A DNA stretch of 64,000 nt, from NCBI GenBank assembly GCA_963971225.1, contig OZ020269.1:76670450-76734449 (forward strand). The letters run 5' to 3'. Origin of the DNA: Melieria omissa. Taxonomy: Eukaryota; Arthropoda; Insecta; Diptera; Ulidiidae. The translations under genes and the position numbers were made by a program. The notes beneath the pieces are model-generated. The model was not told where the DNA came from. It saw only the letters and a list, made by a program, of their open reading frames with translations, and made no database searches. Positions 43,557-54,213 of the stretch are shown in pieces (within the stretch, counting starts at the first letter, position 1; each line of letters begins with the position of its first letter).

Positions 43557-44589
43557 TATATTATAAAATACTAAATTGTGCACTTGTAATTTTGTACGGT
43601 TACATTGACCATTAACACTGCTTGAAGGTCAACAGTTAATACAATTGATTCTTCAGTCTTATCCCTTTGTTTTGCATGTTTAAGTGAGGTACTTGAGTGG
43701 GTTTTACTGCACTCTTGTCTTTCTTCAAAATCAAAAAAACTGGACATAGCACATTTTCATTCTAAATAAGCGAACAATGGACTTAGCACATTTGCGCATC
43801 ATTGTAAAACAGCAGATAAAAAGAAGAAAGCTATATACTTTTTTTGTTAAATGATGTATCTTGACGTTTTCTTTCATCGTGCATCAAAATCTGATATTTG
43901 TAAAACAGTTTTCACCCTAAGCCGACGATATGTTTTTATTGGTTGAAAATTTTTTTGACCAAAAATATTTTGTTTTGTGAAAATTGTGCCACGTTTGCTT
44001 GTTTGTTTTTGTGTTAAATTTAATACAGAATTAAAAGGTGCATGTGGTAAAAGAATTGCGGAAAAATTAAAAAAAAACAAAAAAGAGTAGAGAGAGAAGA
44101 GTAATGCGGTATGCAGCGGGCCTGTGTACACGAAATAAAGAAAACAAGAAAGGTACATGAGTGGCGACGTACTTTTTAAATCGAAAATAGAAAACAATTT
44201 ATTAAATAACAAAAAGTGAATAAATATTTAATGTTGACCGACTGTGTGGCTCTCCAAAATTCAATCAACATTTTCAGCCAATAGGAAACAATCTTGTATG
44301 ACGTCATTGGTGTGGTTTCAAATTTATTTTCTCCCGGAAGGCGCAATCTTCTATTCAACGAATCTTGGTGATGTGCACTCAGTTTTTTGAGCATTCTCAA
44401 CTAAAAAACAAGCAACACTAACAGCTAACTTTCATTCAGACGCAAAAAAAAAAATAGGGAAAACGAAAAAATAAAAGCATACTTTTCAAACCGTCTGCAC
44501 TAAATTCGCTTCTGAAATGAATGTGTAAACGGCTCCAAAGCGTATCAAGTCAATGCGAATCGACTGGGACCGTCGTATAAACATGGTAA

Positions 44590-45441
44590 GTATTAAAACC
44601 GCTACTGTCTGTATGAACTTATTACGCAAACTAGACCGCTTATTAATTTTATAACAGACTTTAAATATTTTGATCGACAAGTAAAGCATTTTATTGTTTT
44701 ATATAACTTTCACCATTCCATAACGTTCAACGCCGTTAATAAAAAAACCGTTAAATTTCGACCAAACACAAAGTAAGATACCTTCATTGTGTGTTAACTA
44801 CCCTTAGCGACGAGCTCTGCAATTTCATTAGCTTTTCCCATGTTCTTTCCGAGTATTATAAGGAATTTGTTTGCAATCGGAACAGTTTTTAATGATTTCA
44901 GACATTTTGACATTTCAGTTCAACAGGTATAAAAAGCGTGTCCCCATGCTTACATAAATAATATAAGTATACATTTTATCAGTACTGGTACATCATTTGT
45001 GGTAGCAATTTGAAACGCAAATTAATGTGATGACAATGTGCATTGGGAAGCAACGTGCTGCCTTTGGCCTATGTATGTCGTTAGGAAAGACAATGCTGTC
45101 CATGTATTTTATGAAATCGTACAAATATACTTGTATTTTATATTTCGAAGGTACTAAAACATAAATTTGTTTGCTGATTGCTAACGAAGGTGTATTAATT
45201 CTATGGATGCATTGAACTGCGATTTTGAGCAACCCATATTTTCTGTATAACTTAAGATCAGAGATGAGTACCAACACAACCAAGCATTTTTTTAAATAAA
45301 TTTTTATTCTTTTTTATTTTGGGGGGGCAAACTGGGACACGATTTTGATGTTGTTTCATATTAAAATCTATAATTTTCGTATAAACTACTGACTTGTTAG
45401 AGTCAACTGCGCAGTAAATACTATTTCTTATTATAGTTCTT
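44590..45441. other. Mostly unassigned; possible RNase H trace
   Basis: An AATAAA at 44738 could be the original Tes poly(A) signal on the far side of the inserted element. On the minus strand at about 44812-44860, EHGKANEIAELVAKG resembles the end of a LINE RNase H domain, but nothing else supports it. Two minus-strand ORFs (44993-45283, 45258-45449) show no recognised domain. Confidence 0.3.
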
Positions 45442-45453
45442 TTATTCAATAAT

Positions 45454-45784
45454 AATAATTAATAATTGATTAGCACGACAGCCCGCTTACGCGAGACTAA
45501 GGCCTAGCTTCCCGCAACCACGCGTGTTGTGCGTGTGAATTTTGTACGCGGGTGGAAGGGACCTACAGTTTTATGCCGGTTCCGAACGGCAGGTTGGGAG
45601 CTTTTTCATAGGCAATTTTTACTCTCAGAGGTTTGCCATTTCCAGCTGAGAGGACAGCCACCGAAAGAGAAAACGAGTTTCCCGTTATTTGTTTTAGGTG
45701 TTACTACATGCAGTATTCGATCTTGCGTCGCTCTGCATGCGACTCGCTGGACCGCGCACTAACCAACTGAGCCACGGCGGCTGC
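45454..45784 (-). mobile_element. tRNA-headed SINE, copy 1
   Basis: Read on the minus strand it starts GCAGCCGCCGTGGCTCAGTT (tRNA-like A box), has a degenerate B box (AGATCGAATAC), a body with CTGCCGTTCGGAACCGGCAT, and an AT-rich tail. It is flanked by a perfect 12-bp duplication TTATTCAATAAT (45442-45453 and 45785-45796). Confidence 0.9.
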
Positions 45785-45796
45785 TTATTCAATAAT

Positions 45797-46669
45797 TCCG
45801 TAACTAAAAACCGTTTTGCAAAATTTACAGCGTTTGCATAGAACAAGCAAGTGCCAAAACTGCTCCCGCATTAACAAAAGTAACATAGCTTTGACAACTA
45901 ACAGTTAATCATTGGTTGACCACTTCTCTTGTACTCCACCGGGTAAATGTCAACAAATACAGGACTTTGGTGTTTTCAATACCTGGTGTTTGATATACCT
46001 TTTGTATGTATATACACTGTATGTACATACACCTTGTTCAAAAACATCCCGGGTAAACCACTGTGCACAGTGATTCGACTCCATACAACCGCGGGACAAA
46101 GTTAGGAGTGGTCCGTTCTTCATAAAACTTAACTTAACTTTGTATACTACTTAATCCTGGTCTGCTGAATTGAAATCTCCATTTTGTTTTTTTTTTACTT
46201 TTGTAGTTTGGCTGTGGCAGAGACTTAAATTTGCAATTTTCGTAATTTTTGATTACCTATAGTAACAAGTGTGTAGGCTATATTTTTTAGATTTTACATT
46301 TAATCAGTTACGTCAACGTTAATAATTGCAAAGAGTAACATAAATTATATAGGGACCCTTTAGTATTCCAATAAAAATTATAATAATAGATGTATGTTTT
46401 GTATTTATGCAATTTTTTCAATTTATTATTCTGACTGCATAATTTTAGGGATGAAAAATAATGTATTTATCCAAGGAGTTCAAACATAAGGTTTGCGCAC
46501 GATGAAATTAGTGCATACGTTTTTACTCCTAGTGTTCTCCTAGTTCAAATTTGCAATTTTTTTCACATCACAATACCTTTGTTAAACATATATGTGGCCG
46601 TAAGGAATAACAGCCAAAGTTGAGTTAGGACAAAATTGAGTTATTACCACCATTGCATTCGACGTATTC
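45797..46669. other. Unassigned AT-rich sequence
   Basis: No coding or RNA gene was recognised. The left arm of an inverted repeat (46593-46617) lies here. Confidence 0.4.
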
Positions 46670-47149
46670 AAATGTACTAATAATACTATAATAATTGACT
46701 GGCACGACAGCCCGCTTACGCGAGACTAAGGCCTAGCTTCCTGCAACCACCCGTGTTTTGCGTGTGAATTTGTACGCGGGTGGAAGGGATCTACAGTTTT
46801 ATGCCGGTTCCGAACGGCAGGTTGGGAGCTTTTTCATAGGCAATTTTTACTCTCAGAAGTTTGCCATTTCCAGCTGAGAGGACAGCCACCGAAAGAGAAA
46901 ACGAGTTTCCCGTTATTTTTTTTAGGTGTTATTACAGGCAGTATTTGAACCTGCGGTTGCTGCCTTCGACTCGTTGTCCAACGCACTAACCAAATGTACT
47001 ACTACACAAAATTCTATGGCGTTTGCTCATAAAATGAATGTTTTACGCCCAAAAATCTAAAATTTATCTAGTTAAATCTAAAGCAAATTCAAAAATTGCT
47101 CTCCTGAAAACTTCATAAAATCGGCTTTGGCGGTTATTCCTTACGGCCA
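46593..47149. repeat. Inverted repeat pair around SINE copy 2
   Basis: GTGGCCGTAAGGAATAAC at 46593-46610 is matched by its inverse at about 47132-47149, followed in both by CAGCCAAAG-like sequence. The right arm ends 56 bp before the mariner-like coding start, so these may be remnants of transposon ends. The SINE at 46680-46991 sits between the arms. Confidence 0.6.
46680..46991 (-). mobile_element. tRNA-headed SINE, copy 2, 5' truncated
   Basis: Same family as 45454-45784 but lacking the first part of the tRNA-like head. Flanked by AAATGTACTA (46670-46679 and 46992-47001), a 10-bp duplication. Confidence 0.87.
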
Positions 47150-47204
47150 CAGATATCTTGGCCCTCATTTCAAATTTTGAGATCATTCGATTTTTTGCCT
47201 TCAA

Positions 47205-47990
47205 AATGAGCAGCGAAATAGAAGTGCGTGAAAAAATTATTAGACTACGCAATTAAAATCCTAATTTAACTTTCAGAGCAATAGCTTGAAAGGCACGGGT
47301 TTCGCGAAATATCGTTTCGTCTGTAATTAAAGTATACAATGAACGTCTGACGATTAATAGAAAACAAGGAAGTGGCAAAAAGAAGGGGCTTAAAACCCTG
47401 CTATGGGCAAGAAGGTGATAGCTCTTTTAACAAAACAGTCCCAATACATCAGGCAGAAAATCGGCGGAAAAAGTAGGATGCTCTGAAACATTTGTTAGAA
47501 AAGTTAAGACGGAGGAAGGGCTGAAGTCATACAAGGTCCAAAAAGTTTCAGATAGAAATTCGAAGAAGAACAGCGAGGCAAAAGAGCGAGCCGAAATATT
47601 GCACCGTGATTTCATATGGAAAATTGATTGCTGCATTCTGGACGATGAGTCCTATTTACCGGGTGACTTTTTTCAACTTCCATGTGTGGATTATTGTGTT
47701 GCAGATCGTAGAGGGAACTTCCAGGAGCAGTATAGGACCCAAAAGAAGTCGAATTTCCCCAAGAAGTTTTTGGTGTGGCAGGCAATCTGTAGCTGTGGTA
47801 GACGAAGCAGTTCATTCGTAACAACTGGGACAATCAACACCGGTATATGTATCTGGGAGTGTCTGCAAAAACGACTTTTGCCATTCATAAAACAGCACGT
47901 AATTTTTCTTCTTTCTTTTGATATGATTTGGCAGCGTGCCATTACAGTATAGCAGCCGCTGAGGGGTACAAAAAGAATAATGTAAAAAAT
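47205..47990 (+). pseudogene. DD37E-family transposase remnant
   Basis: From MSSEIEVREKIIRLRN it carries helix-turn-helix sequence with several stops, then the first catalytic Asp in CCILDDESYLPGDF, KKFLVWQAICSCG and ECLQKRLLP. A frameshift near 47910 precedes the second Asp in DLAACHYS. The remainder is missing; the poly(T) of a minus-strand LINE follows at about 47988. Homologous to the transposase at 18401-21307. Confidence 0.82.
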
Positions 47991-48002
47991 TTTTTTTTTT
48001 TT

Positions 48003-49416
48003 AACGAGCCAACACGCAGGGGATGACCCCTATATGCGAGGCATTGCGCTGGTTCAGGAAGGATATATAGGTTGGGAGAGAGGAAGTTGGGTGAAGAATT
48101 TGTGGACTCTTGCCTTGAATCCATCAAGATCATAGATGCCACGTTTCGACGATGTTCCAAGGAGTCAAAGAGTTGGATGCCCTACTGCCCTCTATAAGTA
48201 TAATCGCATGGTTTTACACCCGATCCAGGAGCTCCAAATGGATTTTTGAAGCCCCTGCCCATAGGTGCGAGTTAAACTGCATTTTAGGTCGGATATAGGT
48301 GGTATAAATAATGCGGAGATCCGACGGGGTGTAATATTTTTTGCACGCTTTAAGAAGCCCAGGCACTTGGCTGCTTCTTTCGACACGCCAAAAATATGAT
48401 CGTTCCAACGAAGATCGTTCTTAATGCACATGCCCTGAACATCAAGAGCTGCCGATTCCACAATACTCACACCATCCATAACCAAGGATGTGTTGGGAGA
48501 CTCGTTTGTGGGATAACAGGCAACATTGGGTCTTGCGAGGATTAAAATCGACCCTGTTCGCTTGATCCCACTTGGAGTTTGTTTGTAGGTCGCTATTAAG
48601 TGTGTCATTCATACGGCGCCGTTCTCTCTCAATCTCCACAGAGCTGGGGCGCTTTGTGAAGGAGTATAAATGACAAATGGTGCTGTCATCCACAAACGAG
48701 TAGATGGGATTCTTCGTCGACGACAATAGGTCGTTGATGAAGATAAGGAAAAGGGTTGAAGAAAGGACCGAACCCTGCGGCACTCCCGCGCTAAGGGAAT
48801 GCTTTTCCGAGGCTATGCCGTCTATTACAACACGAATAGAGCGATCATAGAGGAAACTCTTAATCCAACGAGAGAAGATACTACCGACGCCATAGGCAAT
48901 CAATTTAGACACGAGTGCTTTATGCCACACCCGGTCAAAGGCCTTGGAAATATCCAATGCAACAACCTTGCTTTCACCGAGGTTTAGAATGCTATGATTC
49001 CATTTCTCGGTAAGGACCGCCATAAGGTCTCCCGTCGGTCGTTGTCTTCGGAAGCCGTATTGGCGGTCACTTAGCAGTATATTGTGCTCCAGATATTTCA
49101 CAAGGTTGAAGTTTACAATGCTTTCCATTACTTTGGAAAGCACCGAACAGATTGCTATAGGTCGGTAGCTCGCAGGGTCAGTAGTCTTGCCTTTTGTCGG
49201 AACTGGTTGAACATCTGCTACCTTCCAAAATGTCGGAAAACACCTATGGTGTATGACATGTTGAAATGTTTGACAAGCCAGTGAAACACGTTTTCAAAAC
49301 AAGGGCTGGAATGCCGTCCGGCCCTGAAGCCTTATGTACATCGAGATTTTCAATCACTCTTTTAACTACCCGTGTCCGAAAATTAATTTCTGGCATAGTG
49401 CAAGAGACGTTCTCAA
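48003..49416 (-). pseudogene. LINE reverse transcriptase, frameshifted
   Basis: Continuation of the same polyprotein. 49143-48442 has LSKVMESIVNFNLVKYLE, YGFRRQRPTGDLMAVL, DISKAFDRVWH, AGVPQGSVLSSTLF and the active site FVDD. Later pieces in other frames (48408-48214, 48160-47942) cover the thumb and tail. The reading frame is open up to the poly(A) with no 3' untranslated stretch. Several frameshifts make it inactive. Confidence 0.87.
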
Positions 49417-50604
49417 CTACGGGTAGTGGTTGATCGCTGGGGGCAGAAAGAAATTCTCTGCGAAGATTTTAGCCAACAAATTAGCTTTATCAACTGAGTC
49501 ATTGTTAAGAAGTATTGAAGACGATGTTTGGTTCTTCACCTTAACGAATGACCAAAATTTTTTTCTTTGGCGCTGTTCGTGCAGAAACTTTTGGCGCCTT
49601 AGGATGGCATTGCATCGATTTCTAGCCTGTTTACGCAGCTGTTCAGTGGCGGCATTTTTATTTTTATTAAACCAGATATAGTCCTTAGTTTTAATGCAAA
49701 CCAGCTTATTAGGGATGAAGGACCGCATTCCTAATAATATAATTTCTTCAACCATTTTGGCTGCGGCATTTATGTTTCTATCAAGAAAACACAATTTCCA
49801 ATTGAAGTGGGCGAAAAAATCGTTAAGTCCACTCCAGTTAGCTTTATCATACTTCCACATTAAGCGCTTCAGGGCTAAAGGAGAAGCATTGTGGATAGAA
49901 GAGTATGAGAAAGAAGCCAAAATGGTGCAATGGTCCGAGTTTCCAAGAGGTGCGTGCATTTCAACATCAAATTTTTCATGATGTGAAGTGAGAAAAAGGT
50001 CTAGAGTATTGAGAGCTTGCCCCGCAACGCAGGGGATATGCGTTGGTTCATGCACTATTTGAGTCAAGTTATTAGACTCGGCAAAGAGTTCGACATACAA
50101 GCCTTCAGAAGTTGTGTGTCTGGAATGGCGTAGCCAATTGGAATTATGAATATTGAAATCACGAGAAACTACAATTTCACTATTCGGATACGATTCCAGA
50201 ATATGGGAAATAGAATCAGAGAGAAGATCAAACTTGTTATTAGTAAAATCTCTCCCTGAATTCGGGCTTCTGTACAGAAAGCAGAAGTGCAGAATGTGCG
50301 ACTGGATATTGAATTTAACCCACATGGAGCTAAATTCGGCATCCGTCGTGTATAGTTGTTGCTGGCACTGGTACACAACATTACTGCACACATAAAGGGC
50401 AAGACCCCTGTGAGGAGAGAATAATGGCAGTAGGTGGTACCCTGGGATGTGGAAATCCAGTGGATCTGCATCCTCACACACCTGGGTCTCACCTAGTGCC
50501 ATTACATGGGGTTTGTGGAGATTAACAAACGCGTATATAGCGAAAAAGTTCGCCCTGAGCCCGCGCACGTTGCCGAATGCTAAGCAAAATTTGTCCAGCA
50601 CCAT
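49417..50604 (-). pseudogene. LINE APE endonuclease
   Basis: A 395-codon frame from MVLDKFCLAFGNVRGLRANF. AP-endonuclease motifs are visible: GETQVCEDAD (Glu), FLYRSPNSG, VVSRDFNIHNSNW (the usual G-D-F-N has Arg in place of Gly), NTLDLFLTSHHEKF and GNSDHCTI (catalytic Asp-His). It then runs into an Arg/Lys-rich linker. The frame breaks at 49417 before the RT. Confidence 0.88.
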
Positions 50605-50850
50605 GACTTGGGTGGGTTAAAGGACAAGGAAAGCAGTCGGAAATGCGATCTGACGCACTGAAAATTTGATGTTGCCCTGCAGTAAGTGTTATGCCTTTAC
50701 CACAGAGCAGTCAATTTCCCAGTGTCGAACAGGACCGCAGTAGCGCTACTGAAAACGGACGGAGGAAAAAGACAACACGGGAAAAAAGAATACAGCAACA
50801 ACACAACGCGGACGGAGCACAGAGCGACCAAAAGTCCAAAAAAACAAGTT

Positions 50851-51398
50851 TCTATTTAGGGTTTTTTCACCCTTGAGTTGGCTGCAATGATCCTTCAAGA
50901 AACTAAAATCGTTCATAGTGATGACTAATTCGTCATGCCTCTTCCTTAGGCTCAGTTGGAATGTGGCCTTCTCTCGAGTGTCACTCTACAGTTAATACAC
51001 TGAGAACGGTTATAGAGGTGAACAATTTTATGTAATAAAGAAAATCAAATTAACCAAATGGAATCCACTTCTGAAGGTGAGTAGAACATATAAAAAAATT
51101 ACTAATTATCAATTGTTAAGTAGTGAATTAGGGAAAACATAAACAAAAGTGTAATTTTTTCACATAATTTTTCCGAAAATTAGACTTCAAATGATACTGC
51201 ATTAAAACGCTGCTTTGAAACCTTATTGAAATGATAATTAAATATATTATATACCAAATAAAACAAGATTCAGCTGCCAAGAGCTGCCTATTCATCTTTT
51301 ATGCCCTTTTTTCAAAATCGATGTGAAGAAATTTAGGCAGTATTGCAAAGAATTAGCTGAAAGGATCGTACATGCATATGATTGGTATTACATGCCTA
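50851..51398. other. Unassigned spacer
   Basis: No recognised coding sequence. AT-rich DNA between two minus-strand LINEs. Confidence 0.4.
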
Positions 51399-51559
51399 CC
51401 TTATTTATTTATTTATTTTATTAAGAAATTTATATACTAATACAACAAGATTCTTTCGAGTCTTATAATTAAAGTATTAGCAACTAGGATTTCAAAAAAG
51501 CTTACAATGGTGATCTTATACGGTAAAGAAACAAAGAAAAAGAAATAGGAAACATACTA

Positions 51560-52523
51560 AGACATGGTACATTAAAAATTGCAAAAGTTTGCCACGTCAC
51601 TGGGCGAGCGACATAATTTGAAAAGTTACCGTTGTAACAGAATCCACTTCACTGTTTCATCAATTTTGTGTTTTGAAAACATTTCTTTTCTAGCTTAATT
51701 AGTTTTCAGTATTCCGTCGAGACAAGAACAAGGGCGGAAACGAATTTTGCACGTTTACTTAAATAATAGAAACGTGACATACAAAACGATTGCAAAAAAA
51801 TGCGAATACAAGCTATGCGACCCTACGAAGAACAATCCTTCGATTTATTGAAAACGTGGATGTGTCTATAAAACCAGGAACTGCCAAAAATAGTTCGAGA
51901 AGAAATAAAACATTGGGAAAGAAGGTGGTAGATGCGCTTAAACGCAAGCCAGATATATCGCTCTGAGATTTAGCGAAAAAATGCAATACCAACCACGTAA
52001 ACATTTTAAGAATAAAAGAAAGATACGGTGTGAAGTCTTATGCAAAATATTAGGCGTCAAGGAGAGAATACAAACAGCAAAAAATTGCCATTAAGCGACT
52101 TAGCAACGTGCCACTACTTCACTGCTGTCACTGAGTGGTATCAAAGAATAAAAATCAAATTTGTTGCAAAGGATATCAACCCGCCGAGTTGTCCATAGCT
52201 TCGGCCGATTGAGCGCTATTGGCCAATTTTGAAGACAAAATTGCGAAATTATTGTAAACCACCTTCAACAATCAAAGATTTTAAAAAAATTTACCTTCAG
52301 GCCACCAAAATGGTACCTAGCAAAACTATGCAAAAGTTGATGGGGGTCATTAAACACAAAGTTCGATTATTCCAACGTCAAAATTAAAAAAAAATGAAAT
52401 TGTGATTTTTTCTATTTTTTCATATTATAAGTTCAAATAAAATAACTAGTGAACAGATTTTTTTTTTATTTTTCATTAAACAAATTTTAGTTTACTGTTT
52501 GCAATTTTTAATGTACCATGTCT
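51560..52523 (+). mobile_element. DD37E Tc1/mariner remnant with intact ends
   Basis: The inverted ends AGACATGGTACATTAAAAAT are flanked by TA (51558-51559 and 52524-52525). Coding traces between 51720 and 52390 include, on different frames, a helix-turn-helix-like part and DLATCHYFTAVTEWYQR then LRPIERYWPILKTKL. The Asp-to-Glu spacing is 37 and this copy keeps the Glu. The first catalytic Asp region is deleted and several stops are present. Confidence 0.85.
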
Positions 52524-52572
52524 TACCATATGCATTTTACACTCGCCGAAAAAAGACCATTGAAGATTAATA

Positions 52573-53830
52573 TCATTGCAACGAGCATAGATATTTAAAT
52601 AACATTGATTTGAATTGCACAACGTTTCTGCAGCTTTTTATCAGGGGAGGTAACAATTTCCAAAGACGTATGGCGTAGACGTAGAATTGCCTTTCCGAGG
52701 TAAGGCTAAGATGTTTCAATTGTGTCAGGTTAGCAGTTAGATTCGACCGCGAGAAAGTCAATCTACTGCGTAAATAGGCTGGCTCGCCAAGGTGTAAAAC
52801 CTTCTGCAGCAGCAGCAAAGTCCGGAATTTGAGCACATTATCAAATGTCATGTTACATATTCGCGTAGCATATAGAGAAACATGGTCATTGCGTTTAAGA
52901 CCAAAGACGTATCCAGCAATATTGTTGAAAGCAACATTGAGTTTTGCTTTGGAGGCGGCGTCACAGTTGGCAAATATCTCACAACCATATAGGAGAACAG
53001 GAAGGAGATGCGTCTTGGCAAGTGGTAGTCTGACTTTTAGTGGCGTTAAAAAATTTGTAACCCATAAGCTGCGCAACATTCCGTAGACTTTACCAGCAAT
53101 ACTCCTGATATGAGGCCTCCAAGATAAGGTGCGGTCAAAAATTATGCCAAGGTTCTTGGCAGAGTCCACTTGGTCGATGGCGCAATGATTGAGTATAATT
53201 TACGGGAAGTGCGAGGTGTCCATAACTTGTTTCGATATGACTAAACATTTGAATTTTAAAGGGTTAAGACATAAACCATTTTCGCTTGCCCATTTAGCTA
53301 CACTAGCAAGATCATTGTTGAACTTTGAAACACAATTAGATACTGAAAGACGGTGGCAATTTGCATATAGCTGGACATCATCTGCATACATATGTATATT
53401 ACAATACTTTAAAATTTTAGGCAAATCGTTGACATACAAAGAAAAAAGGAGTGGCCCAAGAATAGAGCTGTGAGGGACTCCTCGTTTTATAGGCAGAAAC
53501 GCTGATATTTGCTTATTCGCGCAAACTGCTTGCGTTCTATTTGATAAATACGAAAGCATCATACTAGCCGCTGATGTAGAAAAATTTAACAAATTTAGTA
53601 GTTTAGTGATTAGAATTGTATGATCGACAGTGTCAAATGCCTTGGAGTGATCCAGGAGGACTAAAAAACTCACTTTGTTATCGTCCAAGCAGGAGCGTGT
53701 ATCTTCGGCTACGTCAATAAGTGCTGTAACACAACTACGTTGTCTTCTGAATCCTGACTGCCTATCGGTGAGTAGGTGATGGGAAGATATGAAGTTGCTA
53801 ATTTGCTGATATAAAAGACGTTCCCAGACT
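52573..53830 (-). pseudogene. LINE reverse transcriptase (YADD intact), 5' truncated
   Basis: Minus-strand RT: 53688-53200 contains LVLLDHSKAFDTVDHTIL, PIKRGVPHSSILGPLLFSLY and the active site MYADDVQLY; upstream to 53830 the fingers region reads SGFRRQRSCVTALI. A frame change near 53190 leads to 53169-52573 with the thumb (KNLGIIFDRTLSWRPHI) and C-terminal AIRLWKLLPPLIKSC. No RNase H. Only one frameshift is evident, so it is among the less damaged copies here. Confidence 0.9.
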
Positions 53831-53838
53831 TAGTGCAT

Positions 53839-54213
53839 AAACTTCTAATTCACGGCCCAGACATCGTTAAATAATCAATACTACCTATAGGCCAAATGTC
53901 CGAGGATGCCCAAGAGGCATGTCATAAATTTTTTAACATTTACCGCGTTTCTTATGCAAGAAAAAACTATCGGCAAAAAACGATGGAGGACGTTTTCAAA
54001 AGATTTCTGATTTCATCCGATCCTTACATTTCTACTTGCCGAAAATTACCAGTAAAACCACTTAAGTCTTTATCACCTAATACAATCGATTTATTATCAG
54101 CTCCATCTGTACATGACGAAGAAAAAGAGCCGGAAAGTTTGAACAGTTCCTCTGCCTCAGAGTCAGAAGCAGACGTAGATGTGGATTCCTACGAAACCAA
54201 TTTTTTATTATAA
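53839..54213 (+). pseudogene. Transposon-associated protein fragment, second copy
   Basis: Starts VHKLLIHGPDIVK, an in-frame TAA, then LPIGQMSEDAQEACHKFF, ARKNYRQKTMEDVFKRFL, SSDPYISTCRK, LLSAPSV and a Ser/Glu/Asp-rich tail (SASESEADVDVDS), stop at 54211-54213. Homologous in motif order to 19036-19353. The upstream part is cut at the LINE boundary (53835). No known function. The highly acidic tail is shared. Confidence 0.62.

Larger units (their letters stand above)
40961..43740 (-). pseudogene. Transposase-like protein with SDGCAYQN and GHTQ motifs
   Basis: Pieces on the minus strand in order: about 43740-43557 (VLTVDLQAVL, VHNLVFYN), 42389-41736 (CFIWNEVEGGVSSEEF, YSDGCAYQNRNVTMSN, GHTQMEADSFHSTIE, ARKKPKPYEVEYLD, FSHSWQLLPQRVDKS, SERRKLIARKYEDLQ) and 41017-40961 (LKTTLPKDYHRFYEELPM, stop). 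The Asp in SDG and acidic residues in the GHTQ-x-E-x-D motif look like an RNase H-fold catalytic set (inference). Pieces are separated by a Helitron and a TTAA MITE. It resembles a repeated arthropod protein family that I know only as uncharacterised. Stops and frame breaks are present. Confidence 0.7.
39760..43927 (-). mobile_element. CGTCGGCTTA-ended DNA transposon with ATAT duplication
   Basis: The inverted ends CGTCGGCTTAAGGTGAAAA and CGTCGGCTTAGGGTGAAAA are flanked by ATAT (39756-39759 and 43928-43931). A 17-bp motif like GGACTTAGCACCTTTTC occurs twice near each end (39774-39790 inverted, 39995-40011, 43742-43758, 43779-43795), which may be transposase-binding sites. It carries a broken minus-strand protein gene and three younger insertions (40014-40727, 41018-41735, about 42388-43556). 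The superfamily is not clear to me. Confidence 0.75.
39269..44586. mobile_element. Long-TIR element in Tes 3' flank, host of nested elements
   Basis: Imperfect inverted repeats about 270 bp long: the left begins CCCCGTTTATACGAC, the right (inverted) CCATGTTTATACGACGG. Further inward both share GCGCCTTCCGAGAGAAAATA and TGACGTCAT. Flanks are TTA (39266-39268) and TAA (44587-44589), not a clean direct repeat. It contains the 39760-43927 element and everything nested in that. No protein of its own was recognised. Confidence 0.75.
47988..50850 (-). mobile_element. CR1/Jockey-type LINE, minus strand
   Basis: The element ends in a poly(A) tail, seen as T run 47988-48002, and reads toward higher coordinates in reverse. 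It contains endonuclease and RT genes without RNase H. The 5' limit near 50850 is approximate. It lies directly against the mariner-like remnant and probably inserted into it. Confidence 0.75.
51399..53835 (-). mobile_element. CR1/Jockey-type LINE with TTTA tail, minus strand
   Basis: 5'-truncated LINE: RT gene 53830-52573, then an untranslated region interrupted by a mariner remnant (51560-52523), then an AAATA-type short-repeat tail (seen as TTTATTTATTTA at 51405-51420). It abuts the orphan coding fragment at 53839. Confidence 0.78.

Noticed and set aside
44812..45283. A LINE RNase H gene on the minus strand
   Set aside because: Only about 15 resid­ues resemble the domain end and no upstream motif supports it; kept only as a note.
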